A stretch of DNA of 64,000 nucleotides from Spirosoma radiotolerans (GCF_000974425.1 NZ_CP010429.1:620001-684000), one strand, 5' to 3'; numbered from the stretch's first letter, positions 51,801 through 60,722 are shown. The notes: a model not told the origin generated them from the letters alone. Translations and numbers: made by a program.

Positions 51801-52366
51801 TGGACTTGCACGTTATTCCTGAGTGTTACATTGATACTAAACTCCTCAAAATAGCTGTTCCGCCGAAAGGGCGATACAACCACCAGAAAGGATGTCCAAA
51901 TGTGGTGAAACTAATGCAGGAAAAACTGCATAATGATTTCGCTTTGGGTATTATTGATAAAGATAAGGTGATTTTGAAATATGTATCGGAGTTTGATCTT
52001 ATTGTTGATGTACCTAATAATCTTCAGCTATTTAAACATCCAACGCGACACCATTATTTAATTTTTATCTGTCCCGCCCCTGAAAAGTGGATGATCGCTA
52101 CGGCAGAAGAGGCAGGTTTATCCCTTACAGATTTTGGTCTTCCGCATGACTTCGAAAAACTTAGTAAAATTACGAAAACGTCGAAAAGTGAAAATGATGA
52201 TCCATACTCACCAAATTTTCAGCAACTGTTCAAAGAAATAGGACGTAGAGAGCCTCGCAGTTGGCTGGTTCTCTCATTCTGGATTCGCCATTTAAAGTCA
52301 ACCCCTTATTTGGTTGATTTAAAGTTTATTGGAGAAGAAACAAACCGATTATTAGATCAGGCCTAA
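51800..52366 (+). CDS. Small TOPRIM-like partner protein of unknown family
   Basis: I cannot name the family. The 188-residue protein begins LHVIPECYIDTKLLKIAV, with Glu-8 after a short hydrophobic strand, and continues to FALGIIDKDKVILKY with Asp-53 and Asp-55. A Glu after strand 1 followed by a DxD motif after another strand is the TOPRIM nuclease/primase pattern (E..DxD). The middle contains HHYLIFICPAPEKWMI and the end SWLVLSFWIRHLKSTPYL. No membrane segment or signal is seen. Its start overlaps the ATPase stop by one base, so expression is coupled. If TOPRIM is right, this would be a nuclease effector controlled by the ATPase, as in PARIS- or OLD-like systems. Confidence 0.6.
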   Translation: MDLHVIPECYIDTKLLKIAVPPKGRYNHQKGCPNVVKLMQEKLHNDFALGIIDKDKVILKYVSEFDLIVDVPNNLQLFKHPTRHHYLIFICPAPEKWMIATAEEAGLSLTDFGLPHDFEKLSKITKTSKSENDDPYSPNFQQLFKEIGRREPRSWLVLSFWIRHLKSTPYLVDLKFIGEETNRLLDQA

Positions 52367-52370
52367 ACGT

Positions 52371-52402
52371 AAAAAAGCCCGACCGTCTGGTCGGGCTTTT
52401 TT
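52371..52402. terminator. Bidirectional terminator
   Basis: AAAAAAGCCCGACC (52371-52384) and GGTCGGGCTTTTTT (52389-52402) pair perfectly with a four-base loop and have T-runs in both directions. It ends the ATPase/TOPRIM-like operon and the convergent fasciclin gene. Confidence 0.92.
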
Positions 52403-52429
52403 GGCAGTTGGATAAAGAGTAATGTCTTA

Positions 52430-52981
52430 TTAAGGCATTAATACCGTGTCGATAACGTGAATAACACCGTTAGACTGGTTCACATCGGCAATCGTAACCG
52501 TAGACGTGCCGCCTTTAGCGTCCATCAATTCGATTTTCTTACCTTTCATCATGGCGGTCAGTGTACCACCCGATGCTGTTTTCAGCATAGCTTTTCCACC
52601 GCCGTCGGTGATGGCTTTCATCAAGTCGGCTGCACTCATTTTACCCGGTACAACGTGGTAAGTAAGAATACCCGTCAGCGTTGATTTATTCTCTGGTTTC
52701 ACTAGTGTTTCAACGGTGCCTTTAGGCAGTTTGTCGAACGCTTTATTGGTAGGAGCAAAGACCGTGAATGGACCTGGGCCAGACAACGTTTCAACCAGAC
52801 CAGCCGCTTTAACAGCAGCCACCAGAGTAGTGTGGTCTTTCGAGTTTACAGCATTCTCAATAATATTTTTCGATGGGTACATGGGAGCACCACCAACCAT
52901 TACTGTTTTTTCCTGTGCAAATGAAACTTGACTAATTGCCGACAAGGCGACTATAGAAAATAATAATTTAAGCGTCTTCAT
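52430..52981 (-). CDS. Secreted fasciclin (FAS1) domain protein
   Basis: A 183-residue exported protein. The signal peptide (LKLLFSIVALSAISQVSFA) is followed by one FAS1 domain: IIENAVNSKDHTTLVAAVKAAGLVETL is its first helix pair, GPFTVFAPTNKAFDKLP the H1 motif, and YHVVPGKM and NGVIHVIDTVLMP the H2 region. FAS1 proteins mediate adhesion or matrix contacts. It is monocistronic, with a terminator shared with the convergent operon. Confidence 0.93.
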   Translation of the reverse strand: MKTLKLLFSIVALSAISQVSFAQEKTVMVGGAPMYPSKNIIENAVNSKDHTTLVAAVKAAGLVETLSGPGPFTVFAPTNKAFDKLPKGTVETLVKPENKSTLTGILTYHVVPGKMSAADLMKAITDGGGKAMLKTASGGTLTAMMKGKKIELMDAKGGTSTVTIADVNQSNGVIHVIDTVLMP

Positions 52982-53264
52982 GTTGCTATTCTTTTTAAGA
53001 AGTTGAAATGTGTACTGAATGTTTTTACTCTGTTTGTCGACAACATGAAGACTTACGGCAGTACTATATCATTTGGATTTAATTTAATTGAAAATATTTT
53101 TAGTCTATTGATTATGAGTAGGTTGATCAGGGTTATTGTTGAGGGACGGAACTTAATGCATGCACGGTTCACTATAAATGATTAACGAAAATGTTCGTAG
53201 GAAGTAAGTATTTTTTACAGGATGCAGAGAGTTTATAAGACTCGCTTATTTTATTTATTGCGTT
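52982..53264. other. Gene-free region upstream of the fasciclin gene
   Basis: AT-rich sequence of about 280 bases (350 with the adjoining terminator). It should hold the fasciclin promoter, but I see no clear TAnnTTTG box. A 60-codon frame at 53003-53185 has no features of a real gene. Confidence 0.4.
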
Positions 53265-53316
53265 AAAAAAAGTGGGCTACAAACCGAAAGTTTTCAGTTT
53301 GTAGCCCACTTTTTTT
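53265..53316. terminator. Strong terminator after xylulokinase gene
   Basis: GTGGGCTACAAAC (53272-53284) pairs perfectly with GTTTGTAGCCCAC (53297-53309), flanked by A7 and T7. It serves the minus-strand xylB transcript, whose stop is at 53343, and could work in either direction. Confidence 0.9.
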
Positions 53317-53342
53317 AAGAATGCCGATGGCGTTTATTTACT

Positions 53343-54827
53343 TCAGTTTCTGGATTGTAACAGGTCTAGCCAACGCTCGTAGGCATTCCGGTAGCCTTCC
53401 TGAGCGCGCATGTCAGATTCGATTGTCCTGGTTACCTGAAGTCCGGCGAAGGCTTCCTGCGCATTTTTATAATGACCCAAGCCCAGTCCGGCACCCCGAG
53501 CTGCCCCCTGGGCACCGTCAGTATTATACAGTTCTATTGTAGCGCCGGTCAGGTTGGCCAGGGTGTCGCGGAAGAGTGGACTGAGAAACATGTTGGCCTC
53601 GCCAGCACGGATCGTTTGCAGACCTACCCCAACACTTTCCATGATCTGGATGCCGTAATACAAGGCAAAAACGATGCCTTCCTGAGCCGCCCGAATCATG
53701 TGTGGCAGGCCATGCCGTGTTAGATTCAATCCTTGAAAAGAGGCCCCCAGATCAGCGTTTTCGAGCATGCGTTCGGCACCGTTGCCAAACGGCAGACAAA
53801 CCAGTCCATCGGCACCAACCGGGGCTTCGTGCGCCAGGGTGTTCATGTCGGGGTAGCTGATCGATCGTTGCAGCATCTGATTTCGCAGCCAGCTGTTCAA
53901 AATTCCGGTGCCATTTACGCATAGCAGAACGCCATAGCGCGGGGCTTCGACGGTATGGCTAACGTGCAGGAAAGTATTGACGCGCGATTTTGGGTCGTAG
54001 CTGGCCTGGTCACTAACGCCATAGACCACACCCGACGTACCAGCCGTGGCGGCAATCTGGCCGGGTTCCAGGACGTTGAGCGAAAGCGCGTTATTCGGCT
54101 GATCGCCTGCCCGGTACGTGACGGGCGTTCCGGCGGCAAGGCCCAGTTCGTTAGCCGCCGACTCCATCAATTCACCCTGGGGGGCAAACGTTGGTTTGAT
54201 CGTTGGGATCAACGAGGCATCGAAGCCAAAATAATCAAGCAGGAACTGGGCAGGCTGGTTCGCTTGAAAATCCCAGAAAGCGCCTTCTGATAAACCCGAT
54301 GCCGTAGTGACGATATCGCCCGTCATGCGGGCCGCCAGATAGTCGCCGGGAAGCATAAACTTATCCACCTGCGCGTATATAGTCGGCTCATTCGCTTTTA
54401 CCCAAGCGAGTTTGGCGGCCGTGAAATTACCCGGTGAATTAAGCAGGTGATGCAGCGTACGGTCGTGGCCAAGCGCATCGAATGCCTGGTTGCCATAGGG
54501 AACCGCCCGGCTATCGCACCAGATGATCGAGGGCCGTAAGACGTTAAAGTCTTTATCGACAACGACCAGGCCGTGCATTTGGTAGGATATGCCAATCGCC
54601 TTTACATCAGCGGGTTGCACATTCGCTTTTTGCATAACGGCTTTGCTGGCCAGACAGGCATTCTTCCACCAGTTTTCCGGTTGTTGTTCGGCAAAACCGG
54701 CCTGGGGAGATTCAATAATCATTTCCGTTTCCGGAAAAAAGGCCGACGCAACAGCCTTGCCGCTATCGGCATCAACTAAACACGCTTTGACGGACGAACT
54801 GCCGAGGTCAAATCCAAGAAGATACAT
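53343..54827 (-). CDS. xylB: Xylulokinase-like FGGY carbohydrate kinase
   Basis: A 494-residue FGGY kinase. YLLGFDLGSSSVKACLVD is the phosphate-1 motif; GISYQMHGLVVVDKDFNVLRPSIIWCDSRAV contains the MHG and WxDxR elements of xylulokinases. GTSGVVYGVSD is the second ATP motif, and MIRAAQEGIVFALYYGIQIMESVGVG and AQGAARGAGLGLG are near the C-terminus. It phosphorylates D-xylulose for the pentose phosphate pathway. No xylose isomerase is adjacent. It is divergent from the rhamnosidase gene across 103 bases, so the two may share control of plant-sugar use. ATG 54827 is chosen over the longer frame to 54866. Confidence 0.88.
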   Translation of the reverse strand: MYLLGFDLGSSSVKACLVDADSGKAVASAFFPETEMIIESPQAGFAEQQPENWWKNACLASKAVMQKANVQPADVKAIGISYQMHGLVVVDKDFNVLRPSIIWCDSRAVPYGNQAFDALGHDRTLHHLLNSPGNFTAAKLAWVKANEPTIYAQVDKFMLPGDYLAARMTGDIVTTASGLSEGAFWDFQANQPAQFLLDYFGFDASLIPTIKPTFAPQGELMESAANELGLAAGTPVTYRAGDQPNNALSLNVLEPGQIAATAGTSGVVYGVSDQASYDPKSRVNTFLHVSHTVEAPRYGVLLCVNGTGILNSWLRNQMLQRSISYPDMNTLAHEAPVGADGLVCLPFGNGAERMLENADLGASFQGLNLTRHGLPHMIRAAQEGIVFALYYGIQIMESVGVGLQTIRAGEANMFLSPLFRDTLANLTGATIELYNTDGAQGAARGAGLGLGHYKNAQEAFAGLQVTRTIESDMRAQEGYRNAYERWLDLLQSRN

Positions 54828-54930
54828 GTGGTTATCCGAGTTAGGAAATCTACCACGAAAGTACAACCAGAAGGCGATAATCAGTAAGTCAAGAAAAAAT
54901 GTACCTTATCTTGCACATTATTCTGCTTCT

Positions 54931-57354
54931 ATGAAACGGTTTCTGTTTACGGCCCTCTTTTTAGTAACGCTCTCGGCGAGCTATGCCCAATCAACTACCC
55001 CCGACTGGACAAATCAATACTGGACGGCCCGCTGGATACTTCACCCAACCGCACCGGCTCGTCAATATGGTATTTATCATTTCCGAAAAGCCATTGACCT
55101 GGTCCAAAAGCCCGGCCGCTTTGTGGTGCATGTCTCGGCCGATAACCGCTATCGGCTGTTCGTGAATGGCAAATCGGTGGCTATAGGACCCGCTCGCAGC
55201 GATACCCAAAACTGGAATTACGAAACGATCGATTTGGCGCCTTACCTGCAGGCGGGCCGCAATGTGCTGGCCGCTCAGGTGTGGTATATGGGGGAGGGGG
55301 CGCCTTTCGCGCAGATGAGCTACCAGCTTGGGTTTCTGGTACAGGGAAACAGTGAGGCCGAAAAACTCGTCAACACCGATGCCAGTTGGAAAATCTTCCA
55401 TAACCCCGCCTATTCGCCCGTTAAGAATGATATTCCGAAACTGAAAACCTACATCGTTGCGGGGGATGGCGATCGGGTTGATGCGGCTCAATATCCGTGG
55501 GGCTGGGAGCAACCCAACTTTGATGATAAAGCCTGGGTAGCCGCCAAACCGCTGGGCTTCCCGACGAAACCCCGTGGTCTGGGAACTGATGGTAACTGGG
55601 GGCTCGTGCCGCGAGCTATTCCCATGATGGAAGAAAGTACCGTTCGGTTGGCGAGCGTTCGGCGCACTGAAAACGGGAAGATGGACGCTGCTTTTCTTCA
55701 GGGAAAATCGCCGGTTACGGTGCCGGCCAACACAAAGGCTGTGTTTCTGTTCGACCAGGGCCATCTGACCAATGCCTATCCCGAATTGACGGTGAGCCAG
55801 GGCAAAGGAGCTACCATAACGTTGGGCTATGCTGAGGCATTGGTGGATGCTAAGAACAAAAAAGGCAATCGGAACGACATAGAGGGACGAACATTGCTCG
55901 GGTTTGAGGATCAGTTCCTGCCCGACGGCAGCAGCAAACGAACGTTCCGGCCGCTCTGGTTTCGGACGTATCGTTATTTGCAGGTCACGGTCGAGACGAA
56001 GGGAGAACCGCTTGTTCTGGAGGATTTGGCTGGGCAGTTTACGGGCTATCCTTTCCAGCAAAAAGCACAGTTTGCTACCAGCACCTCCATGCTGGGCACC
56101 TCCATGCCGGGCACGTCCATGCCGGGCGACACAACGCTGAAAGCCATCTGGGAGGTGGGCTGGCGAACGGCCCGGCTGTGTGCGGGCGAAACCTATTACG
56201 ACTGTCCGTACTACGAGCAACTGCAATACACCGGCGACACCCGGATTCAATCCCTGATTTCGCTGTATGTGACGGGCGATGACCGGCTGATGCGTAAGGC
56301 CATTCTCGATTATGACCATAGTCGATTCAACGACGGTCTGACGCAGAGTCGCTACCCATCGGCCGATTTTCAGGTGATCCCAACCTTTTCACTGTTCTGG
56401 GTTTGCATGGTTCATGATTACTGGATGCATCGGCAGGACGATGCCTTTGTGAAGTCGATGTTGCCGGGCATCCTGAGCGTACTGAACTGGCACGAGCAAC
56501 GGATTGCCAAAACGGGGCTGAACGGCCCGCTCGAATGGTGGAATTTCGTAGATTGGTCAGCCTGGAAGAATGCGAAAGACGAAATTGCGGGTGGCGTTCC
56601 GGCGGGTGCACGCAAGGGCGGTTCGAGTATTTTGTCGTTGCAGCAGGCCTACACGTATTTCCGGGCGGGTGATTTACTGGCGCACTATGGCCAGAATCAG
56701 CTCGCCGAACACTACCGCGAGCTGGGCCGTCGGTTAAATAAAGCGGTTTTTGCGCAGTGTTGGGATGCCGGGCGTGGACTGTTCGCCGACACACCCGATA
56801 AAACGTCCTTCAGTCAGCATGCCAATATCCTGGCTGTTCTGACCGATGCTGTACCCGTTGCCCAGCAGGCTGGTTTGGTTCAGAAAACAATCGCGGATAC
56901 GTCCCTGACCCAGGCTACCTTTTACTTCAAGTTCTATTTGTTCGAAGCCCTCAAAAAGACTGGACTCGGCGATCAGTTTATTGCCCAACTGAAGCCCTGG
57001 CGCGATATGCTGGCCATGGGGCTAACCACGTTTGCCGAAAACCCCGAGCCGACGCGCTCCGATTGCCACGCCTGGAGCGCATCTCCGCTCTATGAATTTA
57101 TGTCGACTACTTGCGGCATTCGACCCGCTGAACCCGGATTCAAGTCGGTGCGGATTGAGCCATTTATGGCTGATTTGACAACGGTCGATGGGAAAATGCC
57201 GCATCCGTTAGGCGAGATAGCCGTTCAGTTTCAGAAGACACCAACGGGCGGCCTAACCGGCACGGTTACCCTGCCCAATAACCTGACGGGGACGTTGCGC
57301 TGGAAAGGAAAATCGTTGCCGCTTAAATCGGGAAAACAGCCGGTAAGCTTGTAA
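54931..57354 (+). CDS. Secreted GH78-like alpha-L-rhamnosidase
   Basis: An 807-residue exported glycoside hydrolase. A signal peptide (MKRFLFTALFLVTLSASYAQ) precedes beta-sandwich domains (FRKAIDLVQKPGRFVVHVSADNRYRLFVNG) and an (alpha/alpha)6 barrel with ETYYDCPYYEQLQYTGDTRIQSLI, the hallmark of bacterial alpha-L-rhamnosidases. RSDCHAWSASPLYEFMSTTCGIRPAEPGFKSVRIEPF marks the C-terminal sandwich. It releases rhamnose from plant or microbial glycans. The frame is open far upstream (to 54589), but that part overlaps xylB antisense; 54931 starts the signal peptide. Residues 385-399 are an in-frame triple repeat TSM(L/P)G not expected in the family. Confidence 0.9.
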   Translation: MKRFLFTALFLVTLSASYAQSTTPDWTNQYWTARWILHPTAPARQYGIYHFRKAIDLVQKPGRFVVHVSADNRYRLFVNGKSVAIGPARSDTQNWNYETIDLAPYLQAGRNVLAAQVWYMGEGAPFAQMSYQLGFLVQGNSEAEKLVNTDASWKIFHNPAYSPVKNDIPKLKTYIVAGDGDRVDAAQYPWGWEQPNFDDKAWVAAKPLGFPTKPRGLGTDGNWGLVPRAIPMMEESTVRLASVRRTENGKMDAAFLQGKSPVTVPANTKAVFLFDQGHLTNAYPELTVSQGKGATITLGYAEALVDAKNKKGNRNDIEGRTLLGFEDQFLPDGSSKRTFRPLWFRTYRYLQVTVETKGEPLVLEDLAGQFTGYPFQQKAQFATSTSMLGTSMPGTSMPGDTTLKAIWEVGWRTARLCAGETYYDCPYYEQLQYTGDTRIQSLISLYVTGDDRLMRKAILDYDHSRFNDGLTQSRYPSADFQVIPTFSLFWVCMVHDYWMHRQDDAFVKSMLPGILSVLNWHEQRIAKTGLNGPLEWWNFVDWSAWKNAKDEIAGGVPAGARKGGSSILSLQQAYTYFRAGDLLAHYGQNQLAEHYRELGRRLNKAVFAQCWDAGRGLFADTPDKTSFSQHANILAVLTDAVPVAQQAGLVQKTIADTSLTQATFYFKFYLFEALKKTGLGDQFIAQLKPWRDMLAMGLTTFAENPEPTRSDCHAWSASPLYEFMSTTCGIRPAEPGFKSVRIEPFMADLTTVDGKMPHPLGEIAVQFQKTPTGGLTGTVTLPNNLTGTLRWKGKSLPLKSGKQPVSL
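56083..56127 (+). repeat. 15-bp tandem repeat (x3) inside the rhamnosidase gene
   Basis: Three copies of ACCTCCATGCCGGGC (with one substitution in the first and one in the third) encode TSMLG-TSMPG-TSMPG. It sits in the loop just before the conserved barrel opening, a length-variable spot that can expand or contract in frame. Confidence 0.85.
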
Positions 57355-57403
57355 GGACGCTGGTTGTAACTGAAATTCAGTTTGCCAGAAAGGCTAAAAT
57401 GGC

Positions 57404-57463
57404 CTTCCGAGCGTGGAGCACATCCCGCGACTGCACAGGCGGGATGTGCTCCACGCTCGGAAG
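57404..57463. repeat. 25-bp perfect hairpin after the rhamnosidase gene
   Basis: Arms 57404-57428 and 57439-57463 are perfectly complementary over 25 bp (core GAGCGTGGAGCACATCCCGC) with a ten-base loop. No U-tract follows. It lies 50 bases after the rhamnosidase stop and 160 before the stop of the convergent DUF1223 gene, and is the only notable feature of that interval. It may act as a terminator. Confidence 0.75.
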
Positions 57464-57621
57464 CTCCACCAAATGGCTTTCGCGAATTTGTTGTGTATCG
57501 AATTCGATGATAGAGCGATGTTATGTGCTATAACTATGTATTCAATAGTGTTGAGCGACTTCGTTATATAGGTTTAGGTAACAGATTTCGAGCCATTGAA
57601 CCTATAATGATAGCCTGCCTG

Positions 57622-58359
57622 CTATAACTGTTTGGCACCCACGACTTGCCCATTGTCCGTTCGCTGGACATACACAAGCACGGCTGTCTGATCGGCCGAA
57701 AGACCCGTAGGTAGAGGAAGGGATAAACGGCCCGATGTACTCGCTTGGTCAATGGTTTTAAATTGCCGGACAACGTTCGTATTAGTCAGAGTACGGCCGC
57801 CATTCTCCCCGTTTTTTACCGCCGTATGGGCTTCCTTCTGGACCAGCGCCACATTGACCCGGTAAGGCCCTGCAGCCGAAAGCTCGTATTTTATGGTCAC
57901 CTGTCCGGCCTCGCGGGCTACGCTTCCCTCCACACCAATAAACTCCGAAGCAGGCTGTTTTTGAATGCTCTGAATCGCTTGCTCAATTTTCGCTTTTTGC
58001 CCACCAATCACATCCTGTTTCCCATTGATAACCAGTTGGGGCGTATAGGTTTGACTGTTCAAAGCGCGGTCGTACTGGCGCTGGCGGTCGGTGAAGAGCT
58101 TATTGCTGAAAGGGTCCTGCCAGCCCAGGCGATTCCAGTAGTCGACATGGAACGATAGGCTATAAACCATCTGCCCGGTACTGGCGGCCTGCCGGGTTAT
58201 TTCCTGCAAGGCTCTGTCGGCAGGCGGGCAACTGGAACAGCCCTGCGAGGTGAATAATTCCAGCACAACAACCGGCTGAGGGGCGGGTTTTATCGGGCTT
58301 TTGTCGGGTGCCCAAAAGGCCATCCCACAAGCGGTCAGGAGCAAAAGGAGGTAATTCAT
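57622..58359 (-). CDS. DUF1223 thioredoxin-like secreted protein
   Basis: A 245-residue exported protein of the DUF1223 family. A signal or lipoprotein leader (MNYLLLLLTACGMAFWA) precedes VVVLELFTSQGCSSCPPADRAL, which has a CxxC in a thioredoxin-like fold, and LSFHVDYWNRLGWQDPFSNKLFTDRQRQY, the family's most conserved block. TPQLVINGKQDVIGG follows. Function is not established. It is 24 bases downstream of the molybdopterin oxidoreductase gene and probably in its operon, suggesting a role in periplasmic redox chemistry. Confidence 0.9.
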   Translation of the reverse strand: MNYLLLLLTACGMAFWAPDKSPIKPAPQPVVVLELFTSQGCSSCPPADRALQEITRQAASTGQMVYSLSFHVDYWNRLGWQDPFSNKLFTDRQRQYDRALNSQTYTPQLVINGKQDVIGGQKAKIEQAIQSIQKQPASEFIGVEGSVAREAGQVTIKYELSAAGPYRVNVALVQKEAHTAVKNGENGGRTLTNTNVVRQFKTIDQASTSGRLSLPLPTGLSADQTAVLVYVQRTDNGQVVGAKQL

Positions 58360-58383
58360 AAGAAAATGAAGAGGGTTGTTTAC

Positions 58384-59202
58384 CTAAAGTCCTACGTAGT
58401 AATCATAGCCTCGTTCGGCCCAGAAGTCGCGGGGACGCTCATCCGAAAAGAAGATCCGGCCAATGCGCTTGAGGTTTTTAACACCATACTTCACCGGAAT
58501 AATCAGCCGGAGCGGGGCACCATGCGGTGCGGTAATCGGTTCGCCGTTCAGTTCATAAGCCAGCAACGTCTGCGGGTGCATAGCGCTCTCCATATCAATG
58601 CCGACGTAATACCCTTTATCGGGCGTTTCCATGCCGATGTACTTGAACAGGTCATCGGTGTTATCCGGATTGGGCGCATTGCCGCTTTTGGTGCCGAGTT
58701 TGTGAGCCACCAGAAAATCAGATAGCCGTGCTCCGCCCCAATGCTGAATCTGGCTCCAGCCTTCAATGCACTTGAATTCGTAGGCCATTTCATGCTTTGG
58801 CAGCGCCTTGATGTCATCGATGGTCAGCAGGAGCGGCTGACTTGGCTCGGCCGGAGCGCCCGCTTTTCGGTCGATCTGTAATTTCCAGTCTTCGGCAACG
58901 GGCGTTTTTATACCATCATAGCCATTGACCCTGGCTTTCTTGGCTGCCTGATTTACAGGATATGTACGGACTAAGTGCGTATTGCTGAAATACGTTCGGG
59001 CCACCTGTTCATTGGCGTCCAGTACCCGCCGAAACGGCTTCTTAACGCCTAGCAATTTAGGGCTATTCGTAATCCATTCGTAGATACCGACGGGCACGGC
59101 AGCGGCCAGCGCAAACCAGCCAAATGATTTCAGCATGCGCCGACGAACGGCTGATTCAGGCACGTCGCTTTCGGGTAATTTAGGTTCGTTTGACTGGCTC
59201 AC
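58384..59202 (-). CDS. Molybdopterin-dependent oxidoreductase (MsrP/sulfite oxidase fold)
   Basis: A 272-residue oxidoreductase_molyb protein. The N-terminus has a twin-arginine-like motif and hydrophobic segment (VRRRMLKSFGWFALAAAVPV), suggesting Tat export or membrane anchoring. The cofactor-binding Cys is in YEFKCIEGWSQIQHWGGARL, and GYYVGIDMESAMHPQTLLAYELNG then PLRLIIPVKYGVKNLKRI follow the sulfite oxidase fold. The partner is the cytochrome b encoded immediately upstream with a four-base overlap, a pairing like MsrP/MsrQ, although this cytochrome is of another family. Methionine sulfoxide reduction is therefore possible, not shown. Confidence 0.88.
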   Translation of the reverse strand: MSQSNEPKLPESDVPESAVRRRMLKSFGWFALAAAVPVGIYEWITNSPKLLGVKKPFRRVLDANEQVARTYFSNTHLVRTYPVNQAAKKARVNGYDGIKTPVAEDWKLQIDRKAGAPAEPSQPLLLTIDDIKALPKHEMAYEFKCIEGWSQIQHWGGARLSDFLVAHKLGTKSGNAPNPDNTDDLFKYIGMETPDKGYYVGIDMESAMHPQTLLAYELNGEPITAPHGAPLRLIIPVKYGVKNLKRIGRIFFSDERPRDFWAERGYDYYVGL

Positions 59203-59981
59203 GACAGAGAGGGTTTAGGCGTTAACAAGGGTTCCGATGGTCCGACGGGTTGTGTCCCATTCGGTTGGGGCGTGGGTAGGACGGGTGTTATGGGTGGTTC
59301 GGGCATTGCCTGTTTTTTGGCCGGAGCAACGGTTTCAACGACCTCAAAACCCGTTACCATGGACTGGAAATTGCGCCAGCCTGCCCGGATTACCTGACCG
59401 ATATGAACAAAGAAAAACAACACATAGCCAACGGTAAGCACGAAGTGTTCCAGCCGGGCGGCTTCATATCCGCCCAACAAACGGGTCAGCCACGAAAACT
59501 GGGTGGGTTTGTAAATGGCAAAGCCGGTCAGTACCGACCCCACGCCCATGAGCATGATGGCAAAGTAGGCTATTTTCTGCGCGCCGTTGTATTTGATAAA
59601 AGGCGGTTGCGTTTTGCGAAGCCCCAAATCATACAAGGTCACCTGAATGGCTTCCCGAAAGGAGCGACGGTCGGGCACCAGGTGCCGCCATTCACCCGAG
59701 GCAAAGGTGTAGATGACGTAGGCCAGCCCGTTCAGCATAAACACCCACATGAATACCCAATGCCAGGCCATGCCCTCGGCCAGCCGGCGCGGAACGTTCA
59801 GGAATTTGTAAAAGCCATCCGGGAAAAAGGAAAGAAGCGTATAGCCACCGATCGTAATTTTATACGGATCATACGCCCAGTAAATCAGCAGACCGCTCCA
59901 GATCATGACGAACAGAACCGGGAAGTTGATCCAGTGAAACCACCGGATAGCCAGCGGGTGTTTGTGAACGATGCGTTTCAT
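59199..59981 (-). CDS. Membrane cytochrome b subunit
   Basis: A 260-residue di-haem cytochrome b561-type subunit, like those of thiosulfate reductase and formate dehydrogenase. Four membrane segments carry candidate haem histidines: HPLAIRWFHWINFPVLFVMIWSG, MAWHWVFMWVFMLNGLAYVIY, KIAYFAIMLMGVGSVLTGF and RLEHFVLTVGYVLFFFVHIGQVI. The C-terminus is a Pro-rich cytoplasmic or periplasmic tail. It overlaps the molybdopterin oxidoreductase gene by four bases and would pass quinol electrons to it. Confidence 0.9.
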   Translation of the reverse strand: MKRIVHKHPLAIRWFHWINFPVLFVMIWSGLLIYWAYDPYKITIGGYTLLSFFPDGFYKFLNVPRRLAEGMAWHWVFMWVFMLNGLAYVIYTFASGEWRHLVPDRRSFREAIQVTLYDLGLRKTQPPFIKYNGAQKIAYFAIMLMGVGSVLTGFAIYKPTQFSWLTRLLGGYEAARLEHFVLTVGYVLFFFVHIGQVIRAGWRNFQSMVTGFEVVETVAPAKKQAMPEPPITPVLPTPQPNGTQPVGPSEPLLTPKPSLS

Positions 59982-60072
59982 ATAGTTAGGTGAGTGAAGG
60001 AATGAGTCGAGTATACAAAATAAAGTTGATCGATGATCAACTTTATAACAAAGTTCATGCGCAAAAGGTCAG

Positions 60073-60672
60073 CTAGCTAACCGATTCAATCGCGGCTTTC
60101 AGCAAGTTGCCCGGCATCCGCTCCTTAAAGTTGGGGTTAATGTATTCAAATTTTATAACTCCCTGTCGATTAAGCAAAAAAACGGCGGGTACTGGTAATA
60201 ACTTCTCGACATTTTTTCCGCCACTCCCTTTTTCCAGTGTCGAGCCATAGGCAGCTGGTGCCTTGAAAGCCAGTCCGAATGCTTTGGCTGCGGTTACGTC
60301 GGAGTCGGAAAGAAGCGTGTACGGAAGTTGATTTTTGTCGAGGGTGCTCCTTAAATTTTCGGGACTATCCGTACTGACAGCAATAAGCTGATACCCTTTT
60401 TTGTTCAGATCCGGTTCCAGCGTGCGCAGTTCCGCTAACTGTCGGCTGCAATAAGGGCACCAGCCGCCCCGGTAAAAGACCAAAACCGTCGGCTTTTTAG
60501 CGACCTCCGATAGTAGAGAAACGGCTTGATTGTCAACGGATTGAAGGCGAACGTCGGGGATTGTCTCGCCAATCAACAGCGGGCTGATGTCTTCTGGCCT
60601 TTGGGGAATGGAATCTCCTGTTGTAAAGGCAAGTAAAAGGATAAATAAGCCAATAAAAAGACTGTTTTTCAT
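60073..60672 (-). CDS. Secreted peroxiredoxin-like protein (AhpC/TSA)
   Basis: A 199-residue exported thiol protein: a signal peptide (MKNSLFIGLFILLLAFTTG), then an AhpC/TSA fold with VLVFYRGGWCPYCSRQLAEL (CxxC at the peroxidatic position), IAVSTDSPENLRSTL and LPVPAVFLLNRQGVIKFEY. The WCPYC pattern is that of the peroxiredoxin-like family of Bacteroidota. It is followed on the same strand, after 91 bases, by the cytochrome b operon, and lies 50 bases after the CMD-family gene, with which it may be co-transcribed. Confidence 0.9.
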   Translation of the reverse strand: MKNSLFIGLFILLLAFTTGDSIPQRPEDISPLLIGETIPDVRLQSVDNQAVSLLSEVAKKPTVLVFYRGGWCPYCSRQLAELRTLEPDLNKKGYQLIAVSTDSPENLRSTLDKNQLPYTLLSDSDVTAAKAFGLAFKAPAAYGSTLEKGSGGKNVEKLLPVPAVFLLNRQGVIKFEYINPNFKERMPGNLLKAAIESVS

Positions 60673-60722
60673 GATTCCTGAGAATGAATAGAATAGGCTG
60701 ATAGTAAGGACTTTGGTTGAAA

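Noticed and set aside
54991..56319. 442-codon open frame antisense to the rhamnosidase
   Set aside because: The plus strand encodes a clear GH78 protein with signal peptide and family motifs; the antisense product has no recognisable domain and its openness follows from the codon bias of the real gene.
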